From Lycium barbarum (taxonomy: Eukaryota; Streptophyta; Magnoliopsida; Solanales; Solanaceae), in NCBI RefSeq assembly GCF_019175385.1, contig NC_083344.1, forward strand, positions 5,122,965 through 5,186,964: a stretch of DNA of 64,000 bases, written 5' to 3'. Each line of letters opens with the position of its first letter. Position 1 is the stretch's first letter. The translations under genes were made by a program, and so were the position numbers. Positions 21,801-34,788 of this stretch are shown one piece after another. The notes under the pieces were generated by a model that was given only the letters and a program-made list of their open reading frames with translations, did no database searches and was not told the origin of the DNA.

Positions 21801-24800
21801 TTTGAAATTTATGATTTCACATCATAATGTGAAGAGAGCAGTGAGTCTACGCGTAACATATTAATAACTTCAGTTCTGCTATATGCTCAATCACTAGATG
21901 TTGAGCATTTGAATATGGAAAAAGAGGAATTTCTTCAAATCGACTATTGTTCTCGTGGATACACATTATTGAATGTACTAGCTACCTTTGAAGAGGAGGA
22001 CAAGTAGCATTTTGCATCTATCTATACCATGTTTCAGTATCTGTTGTGGGAGCCGTTTGATTTAGGTTTTTCCTTTTTTCCAAGTTTTTTTTTTTTTCCA
22101 ACACATTTGTTTGGTTATACATTGGACTGCTTTTTTGGTTAGTTTTTGAGATGAGTTTTTCAAGTGAAAATTGAATACTAGCTTTGATCTGCTTTTCAAG
22201 TGAAAGATCTTTACCAACTTCAATTTTTTTTTCCCAAGTGAAATGCATGTCCAAACTCCAAACACACTTTCAACTTTCAAATATCATTTTTTTAACTTTA
22301 ACTTTAATAACTGTTTTTCAAGTTTCAACCAAATGTATGTCCAAACGCCTACTTGGTGTCCTTGTTTTTCATTTTATTCTCATTGATTACCGTGTTTCAG
22401 TATCTGCTGTCATTCTTAATAATTTACTGTAAATATTTTTTTCCTTCGTATTATTTTCCACAACACTTCATACACGAATTTTGGAGGCTAAGCCATTTTT
22501 TTTCAACAATTATATCAAACTGTGTTTGTTGGCGAGTTCGCTGAGGAAAGAAGGTTATTCTCTTTTTCAGTTCGAGTCCAAGTATATTTAGTACCTTCCA
22601 AGTGTTTATTCACAATTTAATGTTTAGCATAGAATGGTAGAATAGGAAGCAACAGGTAATAGCACCACCCTAACTTGTTGCTTTCTTTATCAGTGCTATC
22701 ACTGTTTGTCCTTTAGAAGTTTCCTGAAGTACCTTTCTTCAGGATGCGTTTTTGTTCGTTTTCGTAGTAAGCACAGTAAAATTTAAAGAGTTCTTGATCT
22801 GTCATCCGCCTTTATTTCTTTTCACACCATCCGAAATTCTTTATAGAATCATATTTTTGGTTATTTCCGTGAAACAAATGCTTGGAATGTCACTCCTTGC
22901 ACCTTTTGCATGTTGCATTATTATAAGTTTTCATTCAAGTGTTGAATAAGAGGCATTTTTTTTTTGATGATGTAAGTGTTTTATAATCACAAAGGCATCA
23001 AGGGGATGCATAGTTGCAAAAGAGTGTTGAATAAGAGGCATTAAGGTGACTTTTGCCTTCTTCGTGCCCTTAAAATGATAATCTGCTTCTCTGCCCTTTG
23101 AGGTCTTATCTGCTCCTATTATTTGCGGTTACCGAGGTGACTGATGATATTAAATTAGGTAAACAATTCATCGGGCTAAGAGTATGTGGCATCTTGTTAA
23201 TGAAATTGGAATTGTAACCCTATTGTCGACTTGTTGTGACTCATTAAGTAACATAAAGAGGGAAAGTGGAAGTTTCAAAAACAAAAAAAAAAAAAAAAAA
23301 AAAAAAAAGGAAAAAAGAGGGGAAGTGAATCAAATTAGTGAAGCTTAAGCTGGAACACACCTTTGTTTTCTTAATTATGTTTTCAATAAAGAAATTCAAG
23401 ATGAAATTGCTAATATAGTGATGCAAATACTTTCGGAATTTCTAATGTTGCAACAAATGATATTTTCCTCATTTCTTGCTATGCGGAGACCAGAAAAGAT
23501 TTAAGTTAGTCACGTCCACTGTTTGAGATTAATGTAATTGGTCTAGAGTAACTTGGAAAGCTAGTCCTCAGCATCTATTTGTTTGACTTGAATTCCAACA
23601 AACATAAAATTGTTAACTTTGGAGCTTATTGGAAGGCAACTTAATTTGTAAATAACTTTGATGGGACAAATTTTATTTGGTATGATTTTTTGTTTCTCAT
23701 AGTAGTATTATTATGTTCTGTGATTAATTTTACTTAAATCTTAATGTGCAGCTCGAACTATGTTATGCAGCTGAGACAAATGCCCTTCAGCCTCCACATA
23801 AATATGTACCATGGGTTGTTGTTGATGGCCAACCGCTTTACGATGTCAGTTTCTTTCTCTATATTTCAGAACTTGCACTATTCATTATCTAGGAGGAGTA
23901 TTATATAGTCCCTTTCTAACTGTTTCTCAAATTATGTGTTTTGAGTTCTTTTCCTGCATGCTCACTGACAACAAACCCCTTCACCCCCTGAAAATTATTT
24001 CATAATAATATAAAAGTTGCCAGCTTATTCACTTTAAGGAGCGGACTTAGCCTTCCGGGCTGATTTAGAGCTTTTTACTTCTGAAATTGCTTTGCTCTAA
24101 ATAGTTCCTCAAAAGCCTTTTCTAGAGTAAGTGAGAAAAATGGTCCCTTATCTTTGGTAGTAGGTTCAAGATAGTCCGTTAACTATCATTTGAGCAGCTT
24201 TGGTCCTTTAAGTTTGCCAAAAGTGAGCACTTTTGGTGTCCTTCGGATGTTTACCACCGATTGTTAAATTTAATTGGAATTGTCAAAATAGAAATATTAA
24301 ACGGGAACTCACATTTGGAAGTATAGTTTTTGTAGTTTATGTTACTATTTGTTTTGTGTATTTCAAGATTCTGATGTAATTTCTGATATTTTTGGTCTTC
24401 TTTTTGTTTCGTGTGTAGTTTTTTATGTTGCGGTTTGCGGAATTTAGATGATATTTTTTGGTGTTTCTGGTTAAATTTTTTCTCCACATTTCTTGGTAAA
24501 TATCTGACAGAGATCAATAGTGCTCACTTTTGGCGAACTTAAAAGACAAAAACTGCGCAGTTAGTAAAGATAAGGGATCTTTTTTGTCATTTTCTCGTCT
24601 TTTCTATATTTATTATCTGCTTTCCAAGTTTTTGTTTTGTACAACTTTTAACTGACGTAAATGGCCTGTAACCCTCGATAATTGATTGCCCTAGTGGTGT
24701 GTGAAAATTCCTTCCTATGACAATATATTTCATTGTTTCAGAACTACACAGACTTCATAAGCTTCATCTGCAAAGCTTACAAAGGAACTGCTCCAGTCCC

Positions 24801-24948
24801 CGGTTGCAACTCATCCGTCAATGTCATTAAAATAGGAAGGAAATTTAATCCTTTCTGTTTAAAGACGACAGCTATTTCCAAATTATCAACTATAAGTTCA
24901 GCTATTACGTCGTGGTTGAACCGCTTTAACCTGGCTGCATTTGCATAA
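18852..24948 (+). CDS. GILT-like thiol reductase, five exons
   Basis: Coding exons 18852-19106, 21090-21155, 21503-21643, 23752-23844 and 24742-24948 (stop TAA) join in phase 0 with GT-AG introns to give 253 residues. Residues 1-26 form a hydrophobic signal peptide. The active-site motif is C41-P-Y-C44. The family signature [16 protein letters not shown] spans the exon 1/2 junction (residues 84-98). Potential N-glycosylation sites include ANNT, KNYT and CNSS. GILT (gamma-interferon-inducible lysosomal thiol reductase) enzymes reduce disulfides in secretory or lysosomal/vacuolar compartments; plant members, including Arabidopsis OSH1, are less well understood. The length is normal for the family and no lesions are visible. 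Introns 1, 3 and 4 have grown through transposon insertions. Subcellular site and substrate are inferred only from the family. Confidence 0.95.
20348..20680 (+). pseudogene. C-terminal end of an RTE LINE reverse-transcriptase ORF
   Basis: The frame is open from the truncation point to TAG at 20678-20680, giving 110 codons. It contains the typical C-terminal motifs [10 protein letters not shown] and [11 protein letters not shown], and a basic segment [11 protein letters not shown]. The endonuclease and polymerase domains are absent because of 5' truncation, so it is a dead fragment within a host intron. Confidence 0.85.
20348..21060 (+). mobile_element. 5'-truncated RTE-type LINE in GILT intron 1
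   Basis: The 713-bp insertion is flanked by a perfect 15-bp target duplication (20333-20347 and 21061-21075; sequence ttatgaaattctctt). It begins abruptly within the reverse-transcriptase reading frame, continues through the stop codon and 3' untranslated region, and ends in a TTG-repeat tail. The 3' untranslated region has the familiar 'ggtaaggtctgcgtacatt' type segment ('agtaaggtctgcgtacatta'). 5' truncation, long target duplication and repeat tail are classic target-primed reverse transcription. It points the same way as the gene. Confidence 0.92.
22051..22357. mobile_element. MITE in GILT intron 3 flanked by a 23-bp direct repeat
   Basis: The ends agccgtttgat and (complement) ggcgtttggac are short inverted repeats, and the ~300-bp interior has tracts of 'tttcaagtgaaa'. 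On both sides lies the near-identical segment taccatgtttcagtatctgttgt (22025-22047, and 22388-22410 with two mismatches). That repeat is longer than a MITE target duplication should be, so exact boundaries are uncertain. Confidence 0.5.
23281..23308. repeat. poly(A) run in GILT intron 3
   Basis: An almost pure A-run of about 28 bases. It may be the tail of an old retroposed sequence, but no element body is recognisable next to it. Confidence 0.7.
24133..24596. mobile_element. 464-bp MITE in GILT intron 4
   Basis: Left end gagaaaaatggtcccttatc and right end gataagggatc...tcattttctc form inverted repeats of about 100 bp. These include the shared core ttgccaaaagtgagcac and its complement. It is the same general type as 18,270-18,765. 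Non-coding. Confidence 0.75.
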
Positions 24949-26766
24949 TCCACAAGCTGCTTTGTCGTGCTGCTGCTTATAACATACCCGAGTTCTTTGA
25001 TGCTAGTTCTTTTTATGAAGTGATGAAGATACTGTAGTTGGTGAATGCATTTGTAATATTTGTCATTTTGGATGATAATGAAGGTTCTCAGTTCTCTCTA
25101 ATCAGCTGTTGATAGGAAATGTTGTAATATGAGAATTTGGCTCAATTGGGATGTGGGAATACAAAGTATGGATTTTTATAAGTTGTCTACATGAAAGCAG
25201 CCAAGTCTTGAGTCTGCACTTCAACAAACTATATTATAGAGGTTAATCCAGGATCTAAATTCAACCAGTTAATGATCTTATTTTATATTATCATACATTT
25301 TGGTTTTTGTTGCATAGATGCACACAGTTCAAGTCAAAAGTAATGGATTCAGTTGAAACACACAAATGATTGTGTTATGACTATGTTGTTGTGGCTCTGT
25401 ATACTATTCACACACTGAATATTCCCCTTTGTAACCAATTCCTTGAGGTAAGCTGTACTTCACTGTAGTTTTAAATGTTTATATTGTTCAGACGCTTTAA
25501 GAATATTGTTGGATTCGTGTCGGTCTTCTAAAAATAGTGTATTTTCTAAAGATTCAATACATAGATAACATTTTTGAAAAATCTGAGTAAAATAACATTG
25601 TGAGAATAAAATTTACATTGATAGCGGATAACGATGAAGAATGCAATAACTCATTTTTGCTCCTCTATTGAGCTTTTGCACTATATCTCTGCATTTTAAT
25701 GATGTGAGGCATTTTAGATATAATTGTATGGATTTGATTCAAAGCATACAATATCACATTATGTTAAAAATATGGATTTGACCCAAAGCACATAATATCA
25801 CATTATGTTAAGAGTAACACCTACAACAGAAGAGTTTCGCGAATAGCTAAAAATCTGTAGTAGTATTTCTTGAGGAAGCATAAGGTTTATGGAAATTAAA
25901 GAATTAAGTTTGTAAATATTTAAATTTCCTTTTTATAAAAAGTATAGGATGCCTTCTTATTTCACTTTAGACTTGACGCGATAGTTCCCGTGGGGTGGCA
26001 GAATACAAAATATAATACAGTGGTATTTGTATATGGAGAATCAAACTTACCTTCCTAACTACAAATGAACATTATTATTTTTGAACCGTGGCACTATAAA
26101 ATTCCATGAAGAAATAATTTTTGAGAAGTCGCACTTGATTAGGGGTGATATTGATGAGAGAGTCCTCGACTTAAGTGACACAAAAAAAAAATTGGAATAA
26201 AAAAAAAAAAAAAAAAAGAGTTACAAAAGTAGGTTTCACGCACAGATTCTGTTCGTGAAAGAGGCTAACTTTTTTTTAAGCTATCAAAATCATGTTTTTT
26301 TCATACTTTGGGCAAAGATTAGTCATGTTTCAAAATCCCGAAATATCAATATTTTATAGAACTTAATATCTTTTTTTTTGCGTACAATATGTCGGCTCAT
26401 TACATCGAGTATAACTAAACGTTTGGATCGTTGTTTTAGGGATTGTAAAGTGCCCCGAAGTAAGTTTTGTTTGTTTGGAAACTTGTCATCTTTAAGTTTA
26501 AGTGTCATATTTTATGGGGTTTTGATCTAAGTGTTTTATTATTTAGTCAAATCGAATGTACAAATAAAAATATTTTGATCTACCTTTACTTTTTTATATT
26601 ATGTTGTTATTTTTCTTTTTTTGTCTTTTTTGTTTTTGCTATGTCTTTTGTGTAATCCGCATTTTTTTTAATGTAATGTGTATTTTGTATTGTTTGGAAA
26701 CTTGTTATCTTTATGTTTAAATATTATATTTGAATGTACAAATATAAATATTTTATTTAACAATAA
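24949..26766. other. intergenic, includes GILT 3' UTR
   Basis: The first ~200 bp should be the 3' untranslated region of the GILT-like gene. The rest is AT-rich without a credible reading frame. The phrase tttggaaacttgtcatctttaag near 26,475 recurs in altered form near 26,695. The final bases ttcat (26767-26771) are the target duplication of the following retrotransposon. Confidence 0.6.
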
Positions 26767-26771
26767 TTCAT

Positions 26772-29700
26772 TGTCACACCCCATTTTAACCGGGTTAATT
26801 TAAGGGTATGACGTATTGGTGATTCCTGTTTTATTTTATTTAAGGAGTCGCCACCTAATTAATTAACGGTGAATTAGGACACCTAGATGTTAACTAAGGC
26901 AGAATTAAAACTAAACCTCAATTAATAGTCTGCTTAACCAATGTGATTCTAAGTAAGGGCTCTATATTATTCTAAAGGGAAGGGGTTAGGCATCCTCTAG
27001 AATCCGTTAACTTACGGTTATCCGACCAACTTAGGTTAATTAATTAGATTGAATATAGTGTTTGAATTTTAAGAAAAAATGGTTTGCTTATATTACTAAG
27101 GTTCCAGAAAAATATAATAATGCCGCTTGAACTAATTTGTAGAGAAATATAATAATTTCACAAAGGAAATGTTGAGACTTATAAATGTTGTTAAAACTTT
27201 GCATGAGAATAGTGATGTTATTTTTTTAAAAGAAAAATAAGACTTGTAGAAAATATAATAATTTATGTAGAAGAATATTTAAAATGTTGTTTATAATAAG
27301 ACTTATAAAAGACTTCTAATAATAAAGCTATTAAAAATAAGGTCAATGCTTTGTATAAAGGGAAACCTTAGAATAAAATTTATAATAATTGCTCATAGTT
27401 TTAAAGGAAGTAGCATAATAAGAATGGAGTTTACAAAACATGATAACTTACATATAAGTAGAAGAAGATGCGAATTTATGCAATGTTTTAATAAATATTT
27501 GAACTAAGTAATGAGGTATTAATTGATTTTCAGTTTATGAATAAAAATACAAAATAGTTAATAGATTTCCTTTATCTATTTTTTAGTATCTTTATCAACT
27601 ATGCTTAATTAAGAATATGCGTGATTGATTCAAAACTTGAAGAGTTACTTAAAAATATACTTATAATTGCGTATTAGTGACGTTTTGAAACATTTATGAT
27701 AAAATGTGATTCCCTTTATTTAAAATATATAGTCATGCCATTTTGCAAATCAATTATTCCAAATAAAATAAAAGCATGAAAGGAAGAGAATAACTTATGG
27801 AATTAATTATTAGTTTCTCTTAAATTAGCTACCCATAACTAAGACTAAACCCCACTAAATTTATTAGAATTCATCTAAGTTAAGAAAACAAAACAAAATA
27901 AAGAGTTAATCATGCCATACAAATCAAATGCACAGAAATAAAAATAGAAGAGCCAATATAGTTTAATGGGCTCAGCCCATTTTCGGACTGCTGTTGTACG
28001 GGCTTTGGCCCAAAAGATTTCATTTGCTGCGGATGAATTGAATGACGGACGACTCGGAAGAAAATCATGTTGGGTTTTAGCCCAACATCGAACGTGGCAG
28101 GGAAACGAGTCCCTCGGACCCGTACACAGGTTCATGCAAAGCAACGAAAGAAAAAAAAAAAATTAGTGTACAATCGATAAGGTTAAATATATAAAAATGT
28201 GAAACTAAAGGCAATCCAGTAGAATATATATATATATATCATGATGGCCTCTCTTTGTTTAACCAATAATTATTTCGTAATACATAACCAGCAACCCATG
28301 GATTCATGCTAATTTCCTAGAAACTACTGGATCATGGTACATGAAAATATGCCCTTTTGCTTCAACAACAACGTCAACAACCACTCTGTTTTTTTTTTAT
28401 TTCTGTTTCCCTGTGTATGTTGGTCTGGTCTTTGTTCTATAATGACAGTAGAGGCAGTGGAGATATTCGTTTCTTTATGAATCGTATAGACGGACTTTGT
28501 TGCAAATTGGTATGGCATAAGAATCTTGATAGCATATTTATTGTCGTGGTTTTGTGATATTGCAACAACAGACCAGACAACAACATATTTTAAGAACAAC
28601 ATATTTGATGTTGAGACTATTGACACTATGGCAAGAAACCAAACAACATTTCAACATAGGCCACAGCTGAATAATATCAGATACAAAACACTAACACACG
28701 AATCTTCTCTTAATTAAATGCATATTGGAGATAGTCAACGTAGCCAAGAAACCATTTCACTTTGAATCAACAAGCTGAAACCCAACATGAATCAAACACA
28801 GATTTATTAAAGCATGTGACTGATCAAGCTAGGTATGGATCATATTCGAATAGGTTGTGGACTAAACGACTTCTTAGGACAGTTTGCACCTTAAATAGAA
28901 TCCATAGGAATGCCAGCGATTATGTAAATTCATCTTAGCTCAGGTTAGGTTGAAGCAATAACTAAACTAGGATAAACCAACTAATGCGTACAAACTAGAT
29001 AACAGCATACAAATATGATTTCTAAAACAACAAAAAAAAACTAGTGTTAATCGAATTTTGTCTTGAGATTCATAAACTGACTAAATTACAAGTCAAACAG
29101 AGAAGCATATGAACAAACAGAGAAATGGAGAAAAACATATCCAGCAAAATGTATAAAGGGTCCATTAACAGACTAATCTGCCAGAAATCAATAAAGTTGC
29201 ATTAGGCATCATATTAAGCTAAACAAACAGTCCCCATATATAGTTATCAAACCAAATGGCAGCTTAAGATGATGAATGTCACATAGATATCAAATTTTAG
29301 GAGTTGAGTAAACATAAGTTTGGATTGAAGAATATGCTGACTTTAAAATGCCAAAATCACCTTCAGCAGATGAATAAGCTATTCTAAACAGGCCCAAACA
29401 AACCTGATTGTGCCAGATTAGAGACCAAATCGAATCAGCGACCATCATTGACATATCATATAATCATTCCATCGTATTTAAACCAGACAGATTTCGTTCA
29501 TGTCAGAGTATATTATTCGAATAAACAGAGTGAAAGAGGGGCAGTACCGAAATGTTTTATTCACATGCCAATATACCTAAGTTATATACATGGTGCTATG
29601 TATATTAGATGTATATCGAGCGCATACTTCCCCTCTCGCCTTGATACCCACTGTATACCCTGTGTATATTCATCTTTGAACAGGTTCTAACTCTCGAGAA

Positions 29701-31370
29701 TTCAATCTAAACACCCCAAAACTACGATGTTCATCTTTCACAACTCATCTTAGTAATCAAACACCCTATCCTAACAGCATCTAAATATCAACAAACAAAC
29801 GACGATAGGGAAAACTACACATTTAGCTAACTAAAGCAAACACTAAATACCGAAAACAAGAGACGCATTAAGGTTTACCTTTTTGTCGTGCAGCGAACGG
29901 GATTCTAAATCTTCAATCTACCTCCGAACACTATCAAATTTAGCTCGCATATGTGCGGATTCGAACTGATACCAAGGGTAAACGAAACAAAATTGATTTA
30001 ATATATTTTGACTTGGTAGAAATGACCCCTAAATGACTGATATTTAGGGAATTCGAGGCGACTTATGTTTTCTTAGGACGATTTTTTTTTGCGACTCGAG
30101 AAACTCGATTCTTAGGGAGTTTTCGGAATCCAAAAACCTTCCCTTTTTTGCTTTCCCCCCGCCCCCTTTAAATGGATCCAAAAGTCGGTACTTATCCCCC
30201 CCAAATTTTAGGGTTTTCATTCGTACCCCTAAAAAAAATAACGAGGGGAGCGTGGACAGAGATGAAGGACAGGCGTGGGGGGCAATGGAGAGTGGTGATG
30301 ACAGGGATGGGGGACAGTGCGTGGTGTGGTGACAGTGGTAAGGGGTGTGTCAGACGCGTGGGGTGGGAGTGACAGTAGCGAGTGGAGATGATGATGGTGG
30401 AGACAGGTATGGTGCGGCGTGGGGTGTGTCAGAGGTGTCGGTGATGAAGTGGAGAGTAACGTGGGGAGCAGAGATGTGAGGCGACGATGATGATGAAGGA
30501 GCAGAGTGGGGGACAAGGCTGAGTGGTGGAGGAGGTGGAGGCGTGAAGGAGGTGGAGCAGAGGAGGCGGAGGAGGTGAAGCGGCGGTGAGGACGGGTGGC
30601 GACGAGGAGGAGAGGATGGTGGAGAAGGGGCGGAGATGGAGAGGAGAAGAGAGGAGGAGGGTGCGGGGGAGGCGGCTGGTGGAAGGTGAGAGAGAAATGA
30701 GGGGAAACCCTAAAAGGGTTCCCCTTATTTTCAATGAAATGGGTCAGACCCGGTTCATTTACGGACCGGGTCAATTTTTACACCGGGTATTAAAAGAATA
30801 GGCTAATAAATTAAAACACGGATTATTCTAAAAATTGAGATAAGGGATATGGACTAGTCCAAAATTATCAGGAGTCAATCGGGCTTTAATTTGGAGTCCG
30901 GTAAGTCAAAATGCGGACCGAGTGCAAGAAATAGTTTGGCTTTAAATTTGAATAAAATACCCATTTTAATTAATGAATATACCGAGGGTGACAAAATATT
31001 ACTTAATACCAAAAATGTGTGATTATTAGACTCGGGTAATAAGATCATATGGTGTTATAATAGCCGTGTAATAATATATATTATTTTTCTTTGAAAATCC
31101 GCACTAAATAAATACTATTATTTAATTATGCAAAGATAAATGCGTAAGCTGGTAAAAATGCCGAAATGATAAGAATTGTGAATTATAATAATATTAATAA
31201 ATAATAATAATAATTATTATTATTATAATAGAATAATAAAGTGTCGGTATTGATAAGAGGCTAATAATTATAGTAAACATAATATATATATTTTATTTTT
31301 TTCAAAAAAATATTAGAAGCTTAAAAATAGGTATTTTGGCAGAGAGGCGGGACAAAATTGGGTGTCAACA
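26772..31370 (-). repeat. 3' LTR (4,599 bp) of the 20-kb element
   Basis: On the minus strand it runs TGTTGACACCC...GGGGTGTGACA. It contains an AT-rich part with AAT microsatellites (about 31,180-31,330), a C/T-rich tract on the sense strand (30,230-30,770), a telo-box-like palindrome (30705-30720), a splice-donor-like site (29877-29878), a hairpin cluster (about 27,965-28,135) and the conserved U5 end (26772 to about 27,050). Compared with the 5' LTR I noticed two substitutions: near 27,006 (g versus a) and near 27,219 (t versus g). Confidence 0.95.
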
Positions 31371-31388
31371 ACTTGTCCCTCTTTGCCC
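31371..31388 (-). other. polypurine tract of the 20-kb element
   Basis: Minus-strand GGGCAAAGAGGGACAAGT directly abuts the 3' LTR. The same 18 bases precede the 3' LTR of the other element at 63260-63277. It is the expected primer for plus-strand DNA synthesis. Confidence 0.85.
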
Positions 31389-31482
31389 GATAATGATGAA
31401 AGAGTTGTCGGGCAAAGACGTTGACTCAGTAGCCTATTTTGTCCCGGCTAAAGGAAACTTGAGAGGATTATGACCGGACTCC

Positions 31483-31545
31483 GGTCTCTGAGTTGCCTAC
31501 ATATCTCGGGCTATACGAGAATCAGGTCGAGTGTAGTTCTGGGAC
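31483..31545 (-). repeat. diverged copy of the conserved ~63-nt module
   Basis: This matches the module repeated at 34,789-35,160 and in the other element near 59,390 and 61,512, including the complement of 'tgcctacatatc' and 'gaatcaggtcgagtgtagttc'. It lies about 100 bp inside the purine tract. Confidence 0.6.
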
Positions 31546-32039
31546 AATTACGACACTTGAACCCCGATTGGCGCGAAGCTTGCAAAATATTGTCCCAGTG
31601 TTGAATTATGATAACACTGAGTATTATGATAGAAACTTGAGAATTCTGAAAATTGAATTGCTGAAATGCAAGAGAATACTTGTAATTAGAGACGAGTGTT
31701 CGAGGTAGATCTTTGACCCGTGTCGGAAGTCTGATTATCCTTCCCGACAAATTGCCCCAGTTCGCTGCTGAAGAAAAAGTTCCACGAGTTGATGTGTGAT
31801 GCCAACTTTGATATTGTCAAAAGCCACAAGCTACAAAACAATTGTTAGCAATAAAGAAATAATATGTGTAAATAAGACAGGGTTAGAAAAGTTTACACTT
31901 GTAACCCCTGTTTCGAAAGTTGAATCCACAATATACTTTGGAGATGAATTAAATTTACGGCCTCCAATTGAATCGATATTGAGATCCACTTTAACGAGAG
32001 CTAAATCCAAAATTGAATTTGAAATACCCCTAAATTGAA

Positions 32040-33262
32040 TTTGAAAATACCCGCATTCTGAGGTGGGTGCCTGAACTGAAATATAAGATACCCGCATTCG
32101 GAGGTGGGTGCCTGAACTTGAAATATAAGATACCCGCATTCGGAGGTGGGCGCCTGAACTGAAATATAAGATACCCGCATTCGGAGGTGGGTGCCTGAAC
32201 TGAAATATAAGATACCCGCATTCGGAGGTGGGTGCCTGAACTTGAAATATAAGATACCCGCATTCGGAGGTGGGTGCCTGAACTGAAATATAAGATACCC
32301 GCATTCGGAGATGGGTGCCTGAACTGAAATATAAGATACCCGCATTCGGAGGTGGGTGCCTGAACTTGAATATAAGATACCCGCATTCGGAGGTGGGTGC
32401 CTGAACTTGAAATATAAGATACCCGCATTCGGAGGTGGGTGCCTGAACTTGAAATATAAGATACCCGCATTCGGAGGTGGGTGCCTGAATTGAAATTGAC
32501 ATACCCGCATTCTAAGGTGGGTGCCTAGATTGAAATTGACATACCCGCATTCTAAGGTGGGTGCCTAAATTGAATTTTGAAATACCCGCATTCTAAGGTG
32601 GGTGCCTAAATTGAAAATTGACATACCCGCATTCTAAGGTGGGTGCCTAATTTGAACATTGCAATACCCGCATTCTAAGGTGGGTGCCTGAATTGAACAT
32701 TGAAATACCCGCATTCTAAGGTGGGCGCCTAGATTGAAATTGACATACCCGCATTCTAAGGTGGGTGCCTAAATTGAATTTTGAAATACCCGCATTCTAA
32801 GGTGGGTGCCTAAATTGAAAATTGACATACCCGCATTCTAAGGTGGGTGCCTAATTTGAATTTTGAAATACCCGCATTTTAAGGTGGGTGCCTGAATTGA
32901 ATATTGAAATACCCGCATTCTAAGGTGGGTGCCTGGATTGAAATTGACATACCCGCATTCTATGGTGGGTGCCTGGATTGAACATTGAAATACCCGCATT
33001 CTAAGGTGGGTGCCTAATTTGAACATTGAAATACCCGCATTCTAAGGTGGGTGCCTAAATTGAAAATTGACATACCCGCATTCTAAGGTGGGTGCCTAAT
33101 TTGAATTTTGAAATACCCGCATTTTAAGGTGGGTGCCTAAATTGAAAATTGACATACCCGCATTCTAAGGTGGGTGCCTAAATTGAATATTGAAATACCC
33201 GCATTTTAAGGTGGGTGCCTAAATTGAAAATTGACATACCCGCATTCTAAGGTGGGTGCCTA
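32040..33262. repeat. ~39-bp tandem array, about 31 units, two blocks
   Basis: Every unit holds the plus-strand words acccgcatt and ggtgggtgcct. Units at about 32,045-32,490 have the form cggaggtgggtgcctgaact with gaaatataagat spacers. Units from 32,490 to 33,262 have ctaaggtgggtgcct with attgaaa/attgaca spacers. Unit length varies from 38 to 41 bp. Reading frames through the array exist in all minus frames only because of the repetition; I do not consider them genes. It sits between the Gag-Pro gene and the purine tract. Confidence 0.95.
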
Positions 33263-33690
33263 TATCATGTCCACTTCCCATGGTGCAAAAAATGTAAATC
33301 CACATCCACTTTCAGGGTGCAGAAAAATAAATCCAAGTTCACTTTCACAGTTCAAAATATAAATCTACGTCCGCATTTCACGGTACAAAATATAAATCCA
33401 CGTCGACTTTGACGCCCGTATTATACGGTACAACAGTAAATTTACATCTACTTTCCGTCTGCATTATACGGCGCAAAAATAAATTCACTTTTACTTTCAA
33501 AAACATAAATCTGTATCCACTTTCTACAATTATATGTATATTTGTTTTTGTAATATGATTCTATTTCCACTTCCATGCTCGCATCCACAATGTAAATGTA
33601 AATCCACGTCCACTTTAGAAATAGTATTGTAAAAAGATATCCACATCTTAATCCATGTCCCGTTGTGACGGAAGTTAAATATATAATTAA
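33263..33690. repeat. degenerate 'aatccacgtccacttt' repeats
   Basis: Variants of aaatccacgtccactttcac recur roughly every 30-60 bp beside the 39-bp array. They are irregular and non-coding. Confidence 0.6.
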
Positions 33691-34788
33691 CCCCCACAAT
33701 TTGATATACGATGCAATATTTCGATCTTGTTATCTTATTAACACACTTCATTCTAAAAGAATTTGATAATGATTTGAACATGTATGAAGTGATGACGAAA
33801 TTGAGGAATTCTAACCAATAACAGGTGATCAAGGTCAGTGTCCATGATTATATGTATTCGATCCATCGATGAATGTCACGAGCTAAAACAACTGTTAGTG
33901 ATAAGAATCAATAGCTGGGTCTAAAAGAATTATACTTACAGCCCTTGGTTGAGAAGATGAACTTGTATCCACTGTTGCAATTGAAATTTCGTGATGAGTG
34001 GAACGACGCCCACCGTTCGGCATAAGCTACCTTTGCATCCACGCTGAAGAGTATTTGCATTTTGAAGAAAGTTAACTTTTGATCACGCCCATAATTTAAT
34101 ACATGCACCGTGTTCATGTTAATTGGACCTGTCTCAACAAAGAAAAATTGTGAGTTTAAAAGAAAATTGGTTGACTTGTGCATGTCGGGGAACTTGGCCC
34201 TTGAATTGACTTTTGTCTCGATCGCGTCCACGTTCTTCGATGTCTCACCATATATCTTGCTTTGCCGGGGAGTTTCAGTTATAAAAAAAATGTATTTTGA
34301 AAATAAAAGTAATGAGATTTAGATGACTTTGAAAGGAAATACTTAGTGGCTCTAATATGTAACATGATTAAGAAGACTCGATTTTTGAATTTACTCACAT
34401 TTTAGAAATATGGATGGACTTTTGTTTAAGACCACTTTTATGCTACTTCTAAAAATTTGTCCCAGTTTCAGTCTTAGAGATGCTTGATTCTGGACAATTG
34501 AAAAATAAGAACTTATAATGAAAGTTTTCGAAAGTGATTTGACCGACTTCGAAATTTGTCCCAGTTTAAAGTCCTGGAAACGCTTGGTTCTAAACGATCG
34601 AAAAGTGAGAAAATTGTAATGAAAATTTTTTGAAAGTGATTTGACCGATTTCAAAATTTTGTCTCAGTTTCAAGATACTAAGACACATGAATTTAAGCGG
34701 TGGGGAAGACCAAGTTTTGTATAAAAATCCTTATGTATTTTATAGGAACCAAAATGTTTGGACAAACTGAAAAATTTCAAAATAGAAG
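33691..34788. other. 3' non-coding part of the 20-kb element
   Basis: No coding potential is seen. Between about 34,440 and 34,690 a ~100-bp unit is repeated about 2.5 times, marked by 'atttgtcccagttt' at ~34,455, 34,553 and 34,655 and by 'gaaagtgatttgaccga'. Confidence 0.6.

Noticed and set aside
30229..30774. 181-codon minus-strand frame rich in Pro, Ser and His, repeated at 45,616-46,161
   Set aside because: It lies in the C/T-rich tract of the LTR. Composition alone keeps several frames open at once, and the corresponding tract of the other LTRs encodes different products.
31831..32510. Long minus-strand frames encoding repeats such as QAPTSECGYL
   Set aside because: The 38-41-bp units keep all three frames open with shifting phase. 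This is a by-product of the tandem array, with no start context or known domain.
32040..33262. CRISPR-like appearance of ~39-bp repeated units
   Set aside because: Spacers are not unique, units are head-to-tail variants of one sequence, and the setting is a plant retrotransposon. It is an ordinary tandem array.
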